In this document: positions 1 to 10,258 of the stretch, in pieces
Layout of the letters: each line of letters begins with the position of its first letter
How positions within the stretch are numbered: position 1 is the first letter of the stretch
From: Acetobacteraceae bacterium
Lineage (GTDB): Bacteria; Pseudomonadota; Alphaproteobacteria; Acetobacterales; Acetobacteraceae
NCBI GenBank assembly: GCA_024280945.1
Contig: JAMXLO010000141.1
Coordinates: forward strand, 1 to 64,000
Length of the DNA: 64,000 nt
Direction: 5' to 3'
Notes under the pieces: model-generated
The model's database searches: none
Told to the model about the DNA's origin: nothing
The model's input: only the letters and a program-made list of their open reading frames with translations
Position numbers and translations under genes: made by a program

Positions 1-698
1 CTGTGCGGCGCGGTCTGCACGATCGCCTCGATCACCTCTGTGCGCGTCGCACCTAGGTTCAGTGCCGCCTGACCAAAGCGGCGCGCCTGTTCCGGCAACC
101 GAAGTGCCGTGAACGCTGCCACGGCGACCAACGCGCGTTGTCGGCGCTCCAACCCGGGCCGGAACCAGATCTCGCCATAGCCGTACTGGATCGCCAGTTC
201 GTACAGCGCATAGGTCACAGGGTTGTCAGGCGCCGCATAGCCTTGCCGACTGTTGGTCTGGTGCACATCCTGCATCAGCGCCTGTCCGCGCGCCGCAAGC
301 ACTTCCAGCGATGCATCTGTCTCAGGATCGGGTGGGAACGGCAGCCCACGTTCGGTCAACACCTCCGCCAGCAGCGCCAATGTTTCCTCGGCAGCCGAGA
401 AGCCGGCATACAGCCCGGCCTGCACCAGGACCTCGCGCACCGCTTCCGCTGACAGTCCCAGATCCAGCGCCGCGCCAAGATGACGCCGCAGCTGACGCCG
501 GCGAGGCCAGACCGCCAGCGCCGCCAGCGTGCACAGCATCCGGTCAGGCCGCCCGAGGCCAGGCCGGTTCCAGATCGCCCCGAATACCGCTTCGGTCAGC
601 AGCGTTCCAAAGCCAGGCGGCTCCGTTGCTGCGCCCGCACCGAACAGATGGAAGCGTGTCGCCTCTCCTTCTCTACGCAAGTTCTCGCGGGCGGACAT
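1..698 (-). CDS. Carboxymuconolactone decarboxylase (CMD) family protein, 3' end outside window
   Basis: The reading frame starts at an ATG at 698 preceded by a good GGAGG ribosome site and runs off the left edge, so about 232 residues are visible and the C-terminus is missing. The visible part has two helical, CMD-like stretches: one around residues 50-115 with alternating Leu/Ala/Glu helices, and a second near residues 165-232 containing YELAIQYGYGEIW and RQRALVAVAAFTAL. That matches the double-CMD layout of gamma-carboxymuconolactone decarboxylase-like proteins. No CxxC peroxidatic motif is visible, so an AhpD-type peroxidase role is unlikely. It lies 66 bases downstream of argB on the same strand and could be co-transcribed with it. 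Substrate unknown. Confidence 0.75.
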   Translation of the reverse strand, partial: MSARENLRREGEATRFHLFGAGAATEPPGFGTLLTEAVFGAIWNRPGLGRPDRMLCTLAALAVWPRRRQLRRHLGAALDLGLSAEAVREVLVQAGLYAGFSAAEETLALLAEVLTERGLPFPPDPETDASLEVLAARGQALMQDVHQTNSRQGYAAPDNPVTYALYELAIQYGYGEIWFRPGLERRQRALVAVAAFTALRLPEQARRFGQAALNLGATRTEVIEAIVQTAPH

Positions 699-764
699 GA
701 TCCCCTCCTGGCTCGATGCGCAAACTGCTGGATGTCATCCAGCACACTGCGAATGATGAAGCTC

Positions 765-1670
765 TTAAGGACGAATGATCGTGCCCGGGCCGGCCTCGAT
801 GAACAATTCCAGCAGGCATGCGTGTGGGACACGTCCATCGAGAATCACCGCTCCCTTGGCACCATTGCGCACCGCATCGACGCAATTCTCCACCTTGGGA
901 ATCATGCCGCCCGTGATCATGCCGCTGCGGACGCCTTCCTCGACATCGGCAATCGTCAGTTCCGCAAGCAACTGTCCGTCTCGGTCGAGCACGCCGGGAA
1001 CATCGGTCAGCATCAACAGCCGGGTCGCCTTCAACGCGGCCGCCACGGCTCCGGCAACCGTATCAGCGTTGATGTTATAGGTCTGTCCGTCCTCCCCCAC
1101 ACCCACCGGGGCAATCACCGGCACGAGACCACCACCGGTCAGCGCATGAATCACCCGGACATCGACATGCTCCGGCTCACCGACGAATCCTAGGTCCAGC
1201 ACACGCTCGATGTTGCTGTCCGGATCCTTCTTGGTGCGAGTGAGCCTGCGTGCGCGGATCATGGCGCCGTCCTTGCCAGAAACGCCGACCGCCAGCGCCC
1301 CGGCGCGCGTGATCAGGCTGGCGACCTGTTTGTTGACTGTGCCGGCCAGCACCATCTCCACTACTTCAACCATCGCCGCATCGGTTACGCGGAGCCCGTC
1401 GACGAAGGTGGACTGAATAGCCAGCCGCTTCAGCATGGCGTTGATCTGCGGCCCCCCGCCATGCACGACCACCGGATTGATTCCCACCTGTTTCAGCAGG
1501 GCGACGTCGCTGCCAAAATGTTGTGCGAGGTGCTCTTCGCCCATCGCATGCCCGCCATATTTCACCACGATCGTGGCACCGGCGTAGCGACGCAGGTATG
1601 GCAGCGCCTGGGCCAACACCAGGGCTCGCTCGGTGGCCGCCTGGAGGTCGATCGGAGTCTTCTCTGTCAT
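765..1670 (-). CDS. argB: Acetylglutamate kinase
   Basis: Phosphorylates N-acetyl-L-glutamate with ATP, the second step of arginine biosynthesis in the cytoplasm. The 301-residue length is normal for ArgB. Family signatures are visible in order: VVKYGGHAM near residue 36 (phosphate-binding Lys and glycines), [10 protein letters not shown] near residue 68, the VSGKDG segment near residue 130, [13 protein letters not shown] near residue 200 and LTDVPGVL near residue 220. The amino-acid kinase fold is complete. It sits downstream of the sensor kinase gene on the same strand with a 31-base gap. The usual alphaproteobacterial neighbour engB is not in view. Confidence 0.97.
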   Translation of the reverse strand: MTEKTPIDLQAATERALVLAQALPYLRRYAGATIVVKYGGHAMGEEHLAQHFGSDVALLKQVGINPVVVHGGGPQINAMLKRLAIQSTFVDGLRVTDAAMVEVVEMVLAGTVNKQVASLITRAGALAVGVSGKDGAMIRARRLTRTKKDPDSNIERVLDLGFVGEPEHVDVRVIHALTGGGLVPVIAPVGVGEDGQTYNINADTVAGAVAAALKATRLLMLTDVPGVLDRDGQLLAELTIADVEEGVRSGMITGGMIPKVENCVDAVRNGAKGAVILDGRVPHACLLELFIEAGPGTIIRP

Positions 1671-1701
1671 GCGGGGCGTGTACGGGCGACCGCCGGAAGG
1701 G

Positions 1702-3339
1702 TCAAGCGAGTGTCCTGCTGCTCAACGGCGCCGATGCCAGCTCCCTCTCGGCCAAAACCGGCAACGTGAAATGGAAATCGGCACCGCCCTCCGGCGATTC
1801 CGTCAGCCACAGCCGACCGCCGTGCGCCTCGATGATGCCATGGCAGATCGATAAGCCGACGCCCATGCCCGAGGGTTTAGTCGTAATGAATGGCTGGAAC
1901 AGTTTCTCGCGCACCTGCTCAGGTAGACCCGGACCACTGTCCGCCACGCTGATCTCGACCAGCCCATCGACAGACAACATCGTCTTGATCGTCAATTTAC
2001 GGCGGCGGCTGTCGCGCATCGCCTCCACCGCGTTACGGATCAGGTTCAGCAGCACCTGTTGTATCTGCACCTTGTCGATGAGCACCGGAGGCAAATCGGG
2101 TGCGTAGTCGGCTGCCAGATACACCCCGTGCCGCTCTGGCCCGAGCAAGGCGAGCGCCGCTGCCTCTTCGACTGTCTGGCGAACGTCTTCCGCCTCGCGC
2201 TGGGCATCGGCCTTTTTGACAAACTGCCGCAGCCGCTGAATCACCTGACTGGCGCGGGTGACCTGGTCGCTCGCCTTCTGTAGTGCCTCGTCGCATTTCT
2301 CCGTTGCTCCAACAAGCAGCAGGCGACGACTGGCGCGTACATAACTGCCGATGGCGGTCAGCGGCTGATTCACTTCATGCGCCAGTGCCGAGACCATCTG
2401 GCCGAGTTCCGTCAGTCGCGACACGTGGATGAGTTCCGCCTGCACCTCATGCAGCCGTTGCTCTTGGCGCCGGGTTTCGATCGCAAACGACTGCGCCAGT
2501 CGCGCATAGACTGCGCCCGTCTCGATCAACAGTATCAGCAGCACGAGGCCAGCAGCCAGCAGCCCATAGAGGCGGCCGGCATAAAACCCGAAATCGAACC
2601 GGCCAGCATTGAGCACCGCGCTCAAACCGATGTCGAACAGCCACGCTGACATGGCCACCATCAGCCAGACATCGAGCACCGAATATGGCGGCCGCTTCCA
2701 CAACAGCAGCAGCGCCACCAACGTGATTGTACACACGGTCCCGGTCGCGATCGGCAATACAGGCGTGTAGCCATCTCCTCGCATGATCTGGGGCAGCAGG
2801 TGGTGACCAGCAGTGACGAGCAAGGTCGCACCGACGGTGCACGCAATGACGACAGCAATGCCTGCAGCAACCGAGACACCGACATATCGTATGGAGCGAC
2901 TGCCGCGCGCCAACGAATAGCCGATCACGGCGAGCGGGAAGCCTGCATGCCAGATCATATAAAGCCACGCCGTCGTCTGTGGGCCGCCGATCAGCGGAAC
3001 CGGCCCGAACAGACGAGGAAAACTGAGCGCATGCGGAATGCTGATCAGCCCATTGAACAAGTAGCCGCTCGCCAGCACCAGCAGAGACACGGTACCGAGA
3101 ATGGCGAACTGCGCAAACAGTAGGATTGCGGTGATCAGATCGATCACCAGGTATGCACCCTGATAGCTCGGTATGAATGCCCAGACCTCGGGCAACTTCA
3201 CCTGGGCGAACGGCGCGCACAGCAGGAAGGCGCCAAGCAAGACCGACGCAACCCAGCGTGCCAAACGCCAATCTCGCGCCGATGCCGGCAAGCTGGAGAG
3301 GAATACCGACCGTTCGGCACTCGGCTGCTCCCACGTCAT
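1702..3339 (-). CDS. Membrane sensor histidine kinase with MASE4-type input domain
   Basis: A 545-residue two-component sensor kinase of the inner membrane. Residues about 30-275 form eight or so hydrophobic segments; the stretch around [20 protein letters not shown] (residues 88-107) and [20 protein letters not shown] resembles the MASE4 integral membrane sensor domain. The catalytic part is complete: phospho-acceptor His321 in [18 protein letters not shown]-box [12 protein letters not shown] with Asn436, G1 box VADSGPGLP near 465-473, F box KLFQPFITT and G2 box [11 protein letters not shown] near 491. The HEVNQPL His-box and overall arrangement are of the FixL/DctB-like HisKA class. No response regulator gene adjoins it, so it is an orphan here. 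The signal sensed is unknown. Confidence 0.92.
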   Translation of the reverse strand: MTWEQPSAERSVFLSSLPASARDWRLARWVASVLLGAFLLCAPFAQVKLPEVWAFIPSYQGAYLVIDLITAILLFAQFAILGTVSLLVLASGYLFNGLISIPHALSFPRLFGPVPLIGGPQTTAWLYMIWHAGFPLAVIGYSLARGSRSIRYVGVSVAAGIAVVIACTVGATLLVTAGHHLLPQIMRGDGYTPVLPIATGTVCTITLVALLLLWKRPPYSVLDVWLMVAMSAWLFDIGLSAVLNAGRFDFGFYAGRLYGLLAAGLVLLILLIETGAVYARLAQSFAIETRRQEQRLHEVQAELIHVSRLTELGQMVSALAHEVNQPLTAIGSYVRASRRLLLVGATEKCDEALQKASDQVTRASQVIQRLRQFVKKADAQREAEDVRQTVEEAAALALLGPERHGVYLAADYAPDLPPVLIDKVQIQQVLLNLIRNAVEAMRDSRRRKLTIKTMLSVDGLVEISVADSGPGLPEQVREKLFQPFITTKPSGMGVGLSICHGIIEAHGGRLWLTESPEGGADFHFTLPVLAERELASAPLSSRTLA

Positions 3340-3460
3340 CGGGTGGATGCCTCTGATGCGCTGTGCGAAGCAATACTATTCACTGCCGCGGCTCGCCAGC
3401 CTCAAGATGCGGGGCGGCAGAAGCGCGCTATCATCGCCCGCGCATGCGAGGAGGTTGGCC

Positions 3461-4296
3461 ATGCTGGACCTGTACGGTAAAACGGCGATCGTAACCGGCG
3501 CTGGATCCGGTATCGGGTTTGGTATTGCCAAGGCGTTGGCTGGGGCCGGGATGAATCTCGTTCTGGCCGACCTGCAACCCGAGCGGCTTGCGGTGGCGCG
3601 CCGGGACATCGAAGCACTTGGTGTCAAAGCAATCGGTGTGAGGGTCATGTCTCCGATCCCGCGTCCGTAGACGCTTGCGGTCGCGCCGCTGCCGAGGCAT
3701 TCGGTAAACTGCATGTCGCGGTGAACAATGCAGGCGTTGCGATGCACGGCACGCCGCTGGAGCAGGTCGGCATCGACGAGTGGAACTGGGTCATCGGCGT
3801 CAACGTGCTGGGCGTCATCAATGGCATCCGTAGCTTCGTGCCGATGATACGGCATCATACCGAGGGCGGTCACGTCGTGAACACCGCATCAATTTCCGGC
3901 TTTTTCGTCCGTCGCGGCCGCAACCAGGGCGCCTACTCCATGACCAAATATGCAGTAGTCGCTTTGTCCGAAGCACTGCAGCAGGAGGTGGAGGATGCCG
4001 GCATTGGCGTCTCGGTGCTCTGCCCTGGTGCAGTGGACACCAGCATCTTTGCTTCCGCGGCCACGCGGCCGGATCGCTTCGGCGGTCCATACACGCGTCC
4101 GCAGCAGGAGACGATGCGGGGCGCCATGGGCCAGGGACTGCCACCCGAATTGGTGGGTCGGCGCGTGCTCCAGGCAATTCGCGAGCGGGAGTTCTATGTC
4201 CTGACGCATGCCGCCGAGCGCGCCGCGATCAAGGCACGGCACGAGCGCATAGAGGCGGCCTTGGATCGGGCCGAAGCACAGGAGAAAACGCGATGA
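3461..4296 (+). pseudogene. SDR family oxidoreductase, broken by a single-base frameshift
   Basis: Classical short-chain dehydrogenase in two frames. The first frame starts at ATG 3461 behind a GAGGAGG site and shows the NAD(P)-binding motif TGAGSGIGFG, then hits TAG at 3668-3670. The second frame resumes with the expected VSDPASVDACGRAAAEAFGK, NNAGVAMHG and catalytic YSMTK motifs. Inserting one base near 3648 restores a continuous protein (VRV then DVSDPAS), so exactly one base seems to be missing. The total span is 836 bases, which is two over a multiple of three. The last codon overlaps the ATG of the epoxide hydrolase gene (ATGA), so the two were one operon. Either a recent inactivation or a sequencing/assembly error; every other part looks intact. 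Confidence 0.85.
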
Positions 4297-5432
4297 CCGA
4301 ACTCGGCCCACTCGACAGCGCCGCCCTGCCGCCCGGCGTCCGCTCGCGCTTCGTGCCCGACATCAACGGACTGCGTGTGCACCTGCTCGAAGCCGGAGCG
4401 CCCGACCGACCGTGCGTGCTGTTGCTGCACGGATTCCCGGAGCTGGCATATTCCTGGCGCAACGTCATGCCGGCGCTGGCAGAGGCCGGTTATCACGTCA
4501 TCGCCCCTGACCTGCGCGGTTACGGCCGCACCACTGGCTGGCGTGCAGACTACGATTCCGAGGCAGATCTGCAATCGTTCCGACTGTTGAACGCGGTGCG
4601 AGATCAGCTCGGGCTTCTGCATGCGCTCGATCACCGTTCGGTCGCTGCGGTCGTCGGCCACGACTTCGGCTCTCCTGTGGCCGGCTGGTGCGCACTGGTG
4701 CGGCCGGACGTGTTCCGCTCGGTCGTGTTGATGAGCGCGCCGTTCGAAGGCCCGCCCGATCTGCCGGCGCGTACGCCGGCTGTGCGCGAGGACGTGCATG
4801 CTGCGATGGCTAAGCTGCCACGCCCACGCAAACATTATCAGTGGTACTACTCGACGCGTCCCGCCAACGCCGACATGTGGCATTGCCGGCAGGGCGTGCA
4901 CGCCTTCCTGCGCGCCTATTACCACCATAAAAGCGCGGACTGGCGACAGAACGAGCCCTTCCGCCTGGCCGGGTGGACCGCAGAAGAACTGGCGAAGATG
5001 CCGACCTACTACATCATGGATCTGCACGAGACGATGCCGGAGACCGTAGCGCACGAAATGCCTTCGGCGGCTGAGATCGCCGCCTGCAGATGGCTCCCCG
5101 ACCATGAACTTGTCGTCTACGCCGCCGAATACCAGCGCAACGGCTTCGCCGGTGGCCTGCAGTGGTATCGACGCGGCACAACCGGGCTCGACACCGCCGA
5201 GCTACAGCTGTTCGCTGGGCGGACAATCGGTGTCCCCTCGATGTTCATTGCCGGCAAGAGCGACTGGGGCACCTATCAACGGCCTGGCGCCTTCGAACGC
5301 ATGCAGGATCACGCCTGCACCCAGATGCGTGGCTGCCATCTGCTCGAGGGTGCCGGCCACTGGGTGCAGCAGGAACGGGCGGCAATGGTCAACGAACTGC
5401 TGCGCAGCTTCCTGCGCGAGCAACCGCACTGA
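4293..5432 (+). CDS. Alpha/beta hydrolase, epoxide hydrolase type
   Basis: A 379-residue alpha/beta-hydrolase fold protein. The oxyanion-hole motif LLLHGFPELAYSWRN lies near residue 47, the nucleophile Asp is in VVGHDFGSPVAGW near residue 125 (Asp in place of Ser is the mark of epoxide hydrolases and haloalkane dehalogenases), and the catalytic His is in GAGHWVQQE near residue 352. The RGYGRTT segment after the second strand also fits soluble epoxide hydrolases. Predicted to open an epoxide to a diol in the cytoplasm; the natural substrate is unknown. The start codon overlaps the stop of the upstream SDR gene by four bases (ATGA), implying translational coupling that may now be weakened by the SDR frameshift. 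Confidence 0.88.
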   Translation: MTELGPLDSAALPPGVRSRFVPDINGLRVHLLEAGAPDRPCVLLLHGFPELAYSWRNVMPALAEAGYHVIAPDLRGYGRTTGWRADYDSEADLQSFRLLNAVRDQLGLLHALDHRSVAAVVGHDFGSPVAGWCALVRPDVFRSVVLMSAPFEGPPDLPARTPAVREDVHAAMAKLPRPRKHYQWYYSTRPANADMWHCRQGVHAFLRAYYHHKSADWRQNEPFRLAGWTAEELAKMPTYYIMDLHETMPETVAHEMPSAAEIAACRWLPDHELVVYAAEYQRNGFAGGLQWYRRGTTGLDTAELQLFAGRTIGVPSMFIAGKSDWGTYQRPGAFERMQDHACTQMRGCHLLEGAGHWVQQERAAMVNELLRSFLREQPH

Positions 5433-5452
5433 TTTTGCCTTCCCGGCACGGG

Positions 5453-5653
5453 TCAGGGGGACGGGGGCCGCCGGAAGAACGAGTCCGCCGCGCTCCGGTG
5501 GCCTTGTTTCCGTTCGATGTCGGCCTCCACGCGCTCGATTTCCGCCTTCAGTTCGGCGATGTAATCGCGCAGTTCCTCGATGCCCATCGTGTCCAGCACG
5601 ATCCTTTCCAGCCGCGTGCGCTTGCGCACCGGGCCCTCTTCCTCGTCCATCAT
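5453..5653 (-). CDS. DUF1192 family small protein
   Basis: A 66-residue acidic/basic coiled-coil-like protein with the core LERIVLDTMGIEELRDYIAE followed by ELKAEIERVEADIERKQ, which matches the short DUF1192 family of alphaproteobacteria. Function is unknown. It lies on the minus strand between the epoxide hydrolase gene (20 bases away, convergent) and the TrcR-like regulator (divergent). Confidence 0.8.
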   Translation of the reverse strand: MMDEEEGPVRKRTRLERIVLDTMGIEELRDYIAELKAEIERVEADIERKQGHRSAADSFFRRPPSP

Positions 5654-5741
5654 CGCGTGTTCTATCTCCCTCGCAGCAACCCAGCATAATCCTGATGCCT
5701 ATACTTGACCCACCCCAGACCGGGCGTCATATCCGGCCACT

Positions 5742-6320
5742 ATGACACTGCCATTGATGCCCAAGGCCACCGCCGTGTGGCTGATCGAAAAGACCGCGCT
5801 GACCTTCACGCAGATTGCGGACTTCTGCGGCATGCACCCGCTTGAGGTGCAGGCGATTGCCGACGGCGAGGTCGCACAGGGCATTGTCGGCTACGACCCG
5901 ATCGCCAATGGACAACTCACGGCACAGGAGATTCGTCGCGCTGAGCAAGACCCTGAGGCACGGCTGAGACTCGCGCCGACGGCGCTGCCGCAGCCGAAGC
6001 GCCTCCGCGGCTCCCGCTATACGCCAGTAGCGAAGCGGAACGATCGTCCAGATGCGATTGCCTTCCTGCTGCGCAGCTATCCCCAGCTCAGCGAGGCCCA
6101 GGTCTCCAAGCTGCTTGGCACCACCAAGGACACGATCCAGAAGGTGCGCGACCGCACGCACTGGAACAGCGCGAACATCAAGCCGCGCGACCCGGTGATA
6201 CTCGGTCTGTGCAGCCAGACGGATTTGAACGCCGCAATCGCCCAGGCCAACGACCGGCTGGAGCGGGAAGGGCGCGCCGTCCCGCCACCGCCGGTCCCCG
6301 AGCCTGATGAGGTCGCCTGA
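5742..6320 (+). CDS. DUF1013 / TrcR-type cell-cycle transcriptional regulator
   Basis: A 192-residue cytoplasmic protein that matches the DUF1013 family, whose characterised member is the cell-cycle regulator TrcR. The N-terminal half (residues 1-60) begins with MPKATAVWLIEKTALTFTQI and IADFCGMHPLEVQAIADG, an HTH-like module. The C-terminal half contains RPDAIAFLLRSYPQLSEAQV, then LLGTTKDTIQKVRDRTHWN, and closes with DPVILGLCSQTDLNAAI, all typical of the family. The tail is proline-rich. The start codon is set by the conserved MTLPLMPKATAVWLIEKTAL N-terminus. It is monocistronic here. Promoter not identified. Confidence 0.88.
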   Translation: MTLPLMPKATAVWLIEKTALTFTQIADFCGMHPLEVQAIADGEVAQGIVGYDPIANGQLTAQEIRRAEQDPEARLRLAPTALPQPKRLRGSRYTPVAKRNDRPDAIAFLLRSYPQLSEAQVSKLLGTTKDTIQKVRDRTHWNSANIKPRDPVILGLCSQTDLNAAIAQANDRLEREGRAVPPPPVPEPDEVA

Positions 6321-6324
6321 CGCT

Positions 6325-6498
6325 TTATTCCACCTGGCTGCGCAGGCGTTCGATCTCCTCCTTGACGTGCAGTTTCTCGATCTTCAGCCGGTTCAGCGTC
6401 TCGCTGTCCGGCATTGGCCGCTGGTCCTCCTCGGCAATGCGCATTTCGAGCGCGGCATGGCGCTCCTTCAGCGATTCGAGACGGCTCTGCAAGGTCAT
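6325..6498 (-). CDS. DUF465 (YdcH-like) small protein
   Basis: A 57-residue protein too short for ordinary ORF listing. It starts at ATG 6498 behind GGAGG with seven bases of spacing and ends at TAA 6325-6327, only four bases from the stop of the convergent TrcR-like gene. Sequence features are LQSRLESLKERHAALEMRI, a short linker with DSETLNRLKIEKLHVKEEI, and LRSQVE at the end: two helices as in the DUF465/YdcH family. It is divergent from a second, slightly longer DUF465 gene at 6616. Function unknown; family members are small helical-hairpin proteins. Confidence 0.8.
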   Translation of the reverse strand: MTLQSRLESLKERHAALEMRIAEEDQRPMPDSETLNRLKIEKLHVKEEIERLRSQVE

Positions 6499-6615
6499 CT
6501 ACAAACCTCCGCTAGAAAACGGCCTGCGATCACATGGTAACCCGACTGACATAGGCACGGCCATGACGATTGCGCCAGCCTGGGATTTGCGCCCCCTGTA
6601 TGGTATGGAAGCTAA

Positions 6616-6819
6616 ATGCTGACAGACCGGGACTCGCTGCTGCGCAAGCTGCACGAACTCCGCAGCGAGCATCGTGACCTCGACACGGTGATAGCGCGCC
6701 TCGCTGAACAGGGCGCCTCGGACCAACTGCATCTTCAACGTCTTAAGAAGCGAAAGCTGATGCTGAAGGATGAGATCGCCTGGCTGGAGAGCCGGCTGAT
6801 CCCGGACAGCATCGCCTGA
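6616..6819 (+). CDS. DUF465 (YdcH-like) small protein upstream of purE
   Basis: A 67-residue protein with the DUF465 pattern: [20 protein letters not shown], then [17 protein letters not shown] and a WLESRLIPD terminus. Its stop codon TGA shares its last base with the purE ATG at 6819 (TGATG), so it is translationally coupled to purE-purK. It forms a divergent pair with the 57-residue paralogue at 6325-6498, which suggests a local duplication. Function unknown. Confidence 0.85.
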   Translation: MLTDRDSLLRKLHELRSEHRDLDTVIARLAEQGASDQLHLQRLKKRKLMLKDEIAWLESRLIPDSIA

Positions 6820-7352
6820 TGCCGCAGTTGCAAAGCGGCGGCGGCGCGGAGCATAAACCGCGGCATCAGGATACCCCGCCGGTCGTCGGCATCATCATGG
6901 GCAGCCAGTCTGATTGGGAGACGCTTCGCCACGCCGCAGACACCCTGGACCGCCTCGCCGTCCCCTACGAGGCACGGATCGTTTCTGCGCACCGCACACC
7001 AGACCGACTGCGCGACTACGCGAAGACGGCACGACAACGGGGGCTGAAAGTGATCGTCGCCGGCGCCGGCGGCGCGGCACACCTGCCAGGGATGTGTGCT
7101 GCCTGGACACCGCTGCCGGTCCTGGGAGTGCCGGTGGAATCCCATAGTCTCAAAGGAATGGACAGCCTTCTGTCAATCGTGCAGATGCCCGCCGGTGTCC
7201 CTGTGGCCACCCTGGCGATAGGCCGTGCCGGTGCCGTCAATGCAGCACTCCTCGCGGCAGCGATCCTCGCGACCAGTGACGCGCCATTGGCGGCCAGGCT
7301 GGATGCCATCCGCGAACAACAGACCAACGACGTGGCCGACGCTCCTGCATGA
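6819..7352 (+). CDS. purE: 5-(carboxyamino)imidazole ribonucleotide mutase
   Basis: Class I PurE, which converts N5-CAIR to CAIR in de novo purine synthesis. Family hallmarks are [13 protein letters not shown] near residue 28, [11 protein letters not shown] with the catalytic His near residue 70, [12 protein letters not shown] near residue 90, and the [20 protein letters not shown] region. The 177-residue length includes a roughly 20-residue N-terminal extension before the conserved core. The gene overlaps the upstream DUF465 gene by one base and overlaps purK by four (ATGA), so the three form one operon. Confidence 0.97.
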   Translation: MPQLQSGGGAEHKPRHQDTPPVVGIIMGSQSDWETLRHAADTLDRLAVPYEARIVSAHRTPDRLRDYAKTARQRGLKVIVAGAGGAAHLPGMCAAWTPLPVLGVPVESHSLKGMDSLLSIVQMPAGVPVATLAIGRAGAVNAALLAAAILATSDAPLAARLDAIREQQTNDVADAPA

Positions 7353-8494
7353 CGCTGCTGCTGCCGCCGAACGCGACCATTGGCCTCGTCGGCGGGGGAC
7401 AGCTGGGCCGGATGTCGGCCATGGCGGCAGCACGCCTCGGCTACCGCTGCCATATCCTCACCCGTGAGCACGAAAGCCCGGCGAGCCAAGTCGCGGCGGC
7501 TGCCACGATCAGCGACTATCAGGAACCGGAGGGACTGCGCCGCTTCGCCTCAGCGGTCGATGTCATCAGCTTCGAGTTTGAGAATGTCAGTGCGGAAGGC
7601 CTTGATCTTCTTGCGTCTCTGAGGCCAGTCCGGCCCTCCCCGAAGATCCTTCGCACCAGCCAGGACCGGGTGACGGAGAAGGCCTTTCTTAATCGGATCG
7701 GTGTGCCGACCGCTCCATGGGCAGCGGTCCAAGACCTCGACGGGCTGTTGGCGGCGGTCGCTCAGATCGGCCTGCCTGCCGTGCTGAAGACCACGCGGCT
7801 GGGCTATGACGGTAAAGGCCAGACAACGCTGCGCCACCGAGATGACCTTGCCCCGGGCTTCGCCGCTCTGTCGCCCAAGCCTTTGATCTTGGAAGATTTC
7901 GTCGACTTCGCCCAGGAGATCAGCGTGGTCGCGGCGCGCGGTGAGGACGGCGGCTACGCCGCGTTCGACACAGTCGAGAACCGGCACCGCAACCACATTC
8001 TGGACGTGACGCTCGCGCCGGCTCGCCTCGCCGAGCCGGTTGACCGTCAGGCGCAGGCAATTGCGCGGAAGATTGCCGATGCCTTGGACCTGGTCGGGCT
8101 GCTCGCAGTGGAGATGTTCGTCGACCGCGACGGCCGCGTGCTGGTCAACGAGATTGCGCCCCGGCCGCACAATTCCGGGCATTGGACCATCGACGCCTGC
8201 CCCGCCAGCCAATTCGAGATGCACATCCGCGCCATCGCCGGCCTGCCGCTGCCGGCGGCCGTGCGTCACTCGGACGCGGTGATGAAGAACCTGGTGGGGC
8301 CGGAGGAGACGGCGCTGTGGCCGGCCATTCTGGCCGAACCTGGGCTGATTCCCCATCTCTACGGCAAGGCGGAAGCGCGGCCGGGGCGTAAGATGGGCCA
8401 TGTCACCCGGCTATTCCCGCGCGGCTCATTGCCGGGCGAGTTCGGCATTACGGCCGCTCTGGGGCCGGTGGCGCCGCACGGGACAGTGTGTTGA
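7349..8494 (+). CDS. purK: 5-(carboxyamino)imidazole ribonucleotide synthase
   Basis: ATP-grasp enzyme making N5-CAIR from AIR, bicarbonate and ATP; it works directly with PurE. The 381-residue protein has the N-terminal [15 protein letters not shown] nucleotide-binding loop, the acidic FEFENV motif, the ATP-grasp segments [14 protein letters not shown] and [16 protein letters not shown], and the metal-binding [17 protein letters not shown] motif. It overlaps the purE stop by four bases. Its last 47 bases overlap the 3' end of the convergent deoxyribosyltransferase gene. Confidence 0.97.
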   Translation: MTLLLPPNATIGLVGGGQLGRMSAMAAARLGYRCHILTREHESPASQVAAAATISDYQEPEGLRRFASAVDVISFEFENVSAEGLDLLASLRPVRPSPKILRTSQDRVTEKAFLNRIGVPTAPWAAVQDLDGLLAAVAQIGLPAVLKTTRLGYDGKGQTTLRHRDDLAPGFAALSPKPLILEDFVDFAQEISVVAARGEDGGYAAFDTVENRHRNHILDVTLAPARLAEPVDRQAQAIARKIADALDLVGLLAVEMFVDRDGRVLVNEIAPRPHNSGHWTIDACPASQFEMHIRAIAGLPLPAAVRHSDAVMKNLVGPEETALWPAILAEPGLIPHLYGKAEARPGRKMGHVTRLFPRGSLPGEFGITAALGPVAPHGTVC

Positions 8495-9074
8495 TCGCCG
8501 TCTGAACACAACGTTCGAACACGGAGAGATCTGCCCAGCGACGGTCCTGCGCCACCTCCTCAGCGATGAGGACGCCGCCGGATGCAACGATCCCGGCCTC
8601 GATCATCAGGTTGTCGAACAGCCCGAACTGCTCGATCAGCATTCCCTCGCCGTCCCGCAATGACCCATCGGCGCCAGCGACGACGCCGCCCCGCTCGCCG
8701 GCAAAATTGGCCGTTCGCCGGGTGAAACCAACTGCAGTGGTCGCATAGCCGAACACCGGACGCCCGAGCGTCCGCATCACGGCAATCTCGTACGCCGTGC
8801 CGACATCGGCGCTTGGACCACGGAATGGCGTCAGATTGGCGATCATCAGGTCCGCAGAGCGGATCTGCGCCTCGTTACGGAGCGAAATCCGTCGCCACTC
8901 CGGAAGAGTCGCCCACGAAGCCGGCTCATTAGGCCAACTATCGAGCGGCGAAACGCCGGTCAGGCCATGGTGCGCGCATATCGCCTTCTTGCGGGCGACC
9001 AGCCCGGCGGCATCGGGCACAAAAATGTCCGGGCCGGCGAGATAGGCCCGCAAGCACTCAACCGAGTGCCGCAA
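8448..9074 (-). CDS. Nucleoside 2-deoxyribosyltransferase
   Basis: A 208-residue member of the nucleoside 2-deoxyribosyltransferase family, which hydrolyses or transfers deoxyribose between nucleobases (nucleotide salvage). Diagnostic parts are the N-terminal [15 protein letters not shown], the [19 protein letters not shown] segment and [20 protein letters not shown] carrying the catalytic Glu. The ATG at 9074 lies 17 bases inside pgk; an in-frame TTG eight codons in would avoid the overlap, but coupling to pgk is more likely. The 3' end overlaps purK on the other strand by 47 bases, an unusually deep convergent overlap. Proximity to pur genes fits a purine-salvage job. Confidence 0.88.
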   Translation of the reverse strand: MRHSVECLRAYLAGPDIFVPDAAGLVARKKAICAHHGLTGVSPLDSWPNEPASWATLPEWRRISLRNEAQIRSADLMIANLTPFRGPSADVGTAYEIAVMRTLGRPVFGYATTAVGFTRRTANFAGERGGVVAGADGSLRDGEGMLIEQFGLFDNLMIEAGIVASGGVLIAEEVAQDRRWADLSVFERCVQTAINTLSRAAPPAPERP

Positions 9075-10245
9075 CCCCTGGCAGCGTCTTGCCTTCCAAC
9101 CACTCCAGGAAGGCGCCGCCGGCGGTCGAGACGTAGCTCACGCGATCGAGCACACCAGCGTGGCGCAGTGCCGAGACTGTGTCACCACCGCCGGCAACGC
9201 TCCGCAGCGCGTCCTTGTCGGTGGCATCCGCCACCGCTTTGGCGAACGCCGTGGTCGCCGCGTCGAACGGTGGCGTTTCGAACGCGCCCAACGGCCCGTT
9301 CCACACGAGCGTCCGCCAGCTTGAGAGGTGGCGAACCAGCGCAGCCACTGTCGCTGGCCCGACATCGAGGATCATTGCGTCCGCCGGCACACTGGCTATC
9401 GCCACGGTCTGCGTCGCGACACCCGGCTTCAGTTCGTTTGCGACAACCGCGTCACTCGGCAGGATAACCTCGCAGCCGGCCGACTTGGCGCGCTCCAGGA
9501 TCTGGCGCGCTGTCGCGTGCATCTCGGCTTCCTGCAGCGAGCGGCCAACCGCAATCCCCTGGGCTGCGAGAAAGGTGTTGGCCATCGCGCCACCGATCAC
9601 CAACGCGTTGACCTTGCTCACCAGGTTGCCCAGCAGATCGAGCTTGGTGGACACCTTCGCGCCGCCGACAATCGCCGCGACTGGACGGACTGGATTGCCA
9701 AGCGCCGCATCCAGCGCTTCGAGCTCGGCCTGCATTAGCCGGCCTGCATAGGCCGGCAGCAGATGCGCCACGCCCTCGGTGCTGGCATGCGCGCGATGTG
9801 CCGCGGAGAATGCGTCGTTGACGTAGAAGTCTGCGAGGTGCGCCAGTTCGCCGGCGAAGTTCGAGTCGTTCTTCTCCTCCTCGGCGTGGTAGCGGGTGTT
9901 CTCCAGCACCAGCACCTCGCCGCTGGCCATGCGGTCCACCGCCTGCTGCGCCGGTACGCCGATGCAGTCCTCGGCGAAGCGCACACGCTGCCCCAGTACT
10001 TCGCCGAGTGCCGCGGCAACCGGGCCCAGTGACATCTCCGGCACCCGCTTGCCCTTCGGCCGATCGAAGTGACTGCACACGATGACCTTGGCGCCTTTGC
10101 TCACCAACTCGCGGATGGTCGGCGTCAGCCGCTCGATCCGCGTCAGGTCGGTGATCTTGCCGCCGCGCACCGGCACGTTGAGGTCGGCGCGCAGCAACAC
10201 GCGCTTGCCGGCGGCATCAAGGCTGTCGAGCGTACGGAAGGACAT
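9058..10245 (-). CDS. pgk: Phosphoglycerate kinase
   Basis: Glycolytic/gluconeogenic enzyme interconverting 1,3-bisphosphoglycerate and 3-phosphoglycerate with ADP/ATP. I chose ATG 10245 ([10 protein letters not shown]), eight bases after GAGGAG; the open frame extends 55 codons upstream but there it translates the palindromic repeat. Family motifs are [11 protein letters not shown] near residue 17, [11 protein letters not shown] near residue 58, [14 protein letters not shown] near residue 155, [14 protein letters not shown] near residue 195 and [11 protein letters not shown] near the C-terminus. 395 residues is the usual size. It is downstream of gap and tkt on the same strand. Confidence 0.97.
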   Translation of the reverse strand: MSFRTLDSLDAAGKRVLLRADLNVPVRGGKITDLTRIERLTPTIRELVSKGAKVIVCSHFDRPKGKRVPEMSLGPVAAALGEVLGQRVRFAEDCIGVPAQQAVDRMASGEVLVLENTRYHAEEEKNDSNFAGELAHLADFYVNDAFSAAHRAHASTEGVAHLLPAYAGRLMQAELEALDAALGNPVRPVAAIVGGAKVSTKLDLLGNLVSKVNALVIGGAMANTFLAAQGIAVGRSLQEAEMHATARQILERAKSAGCEVILPSDAVVANELKPGVATQTVAIASVPADAMILDVGPATVAALVRHLSSWRTLVWNGPLGAFETPPFDAATTAFAKAVADATDKDALRSVAGGGDTVSALRHAGVLDRVSYVSTAGGAFLEWLEGKTLPGVAALG

Positions 10246-10258
10246 GATCATCGCTCCT

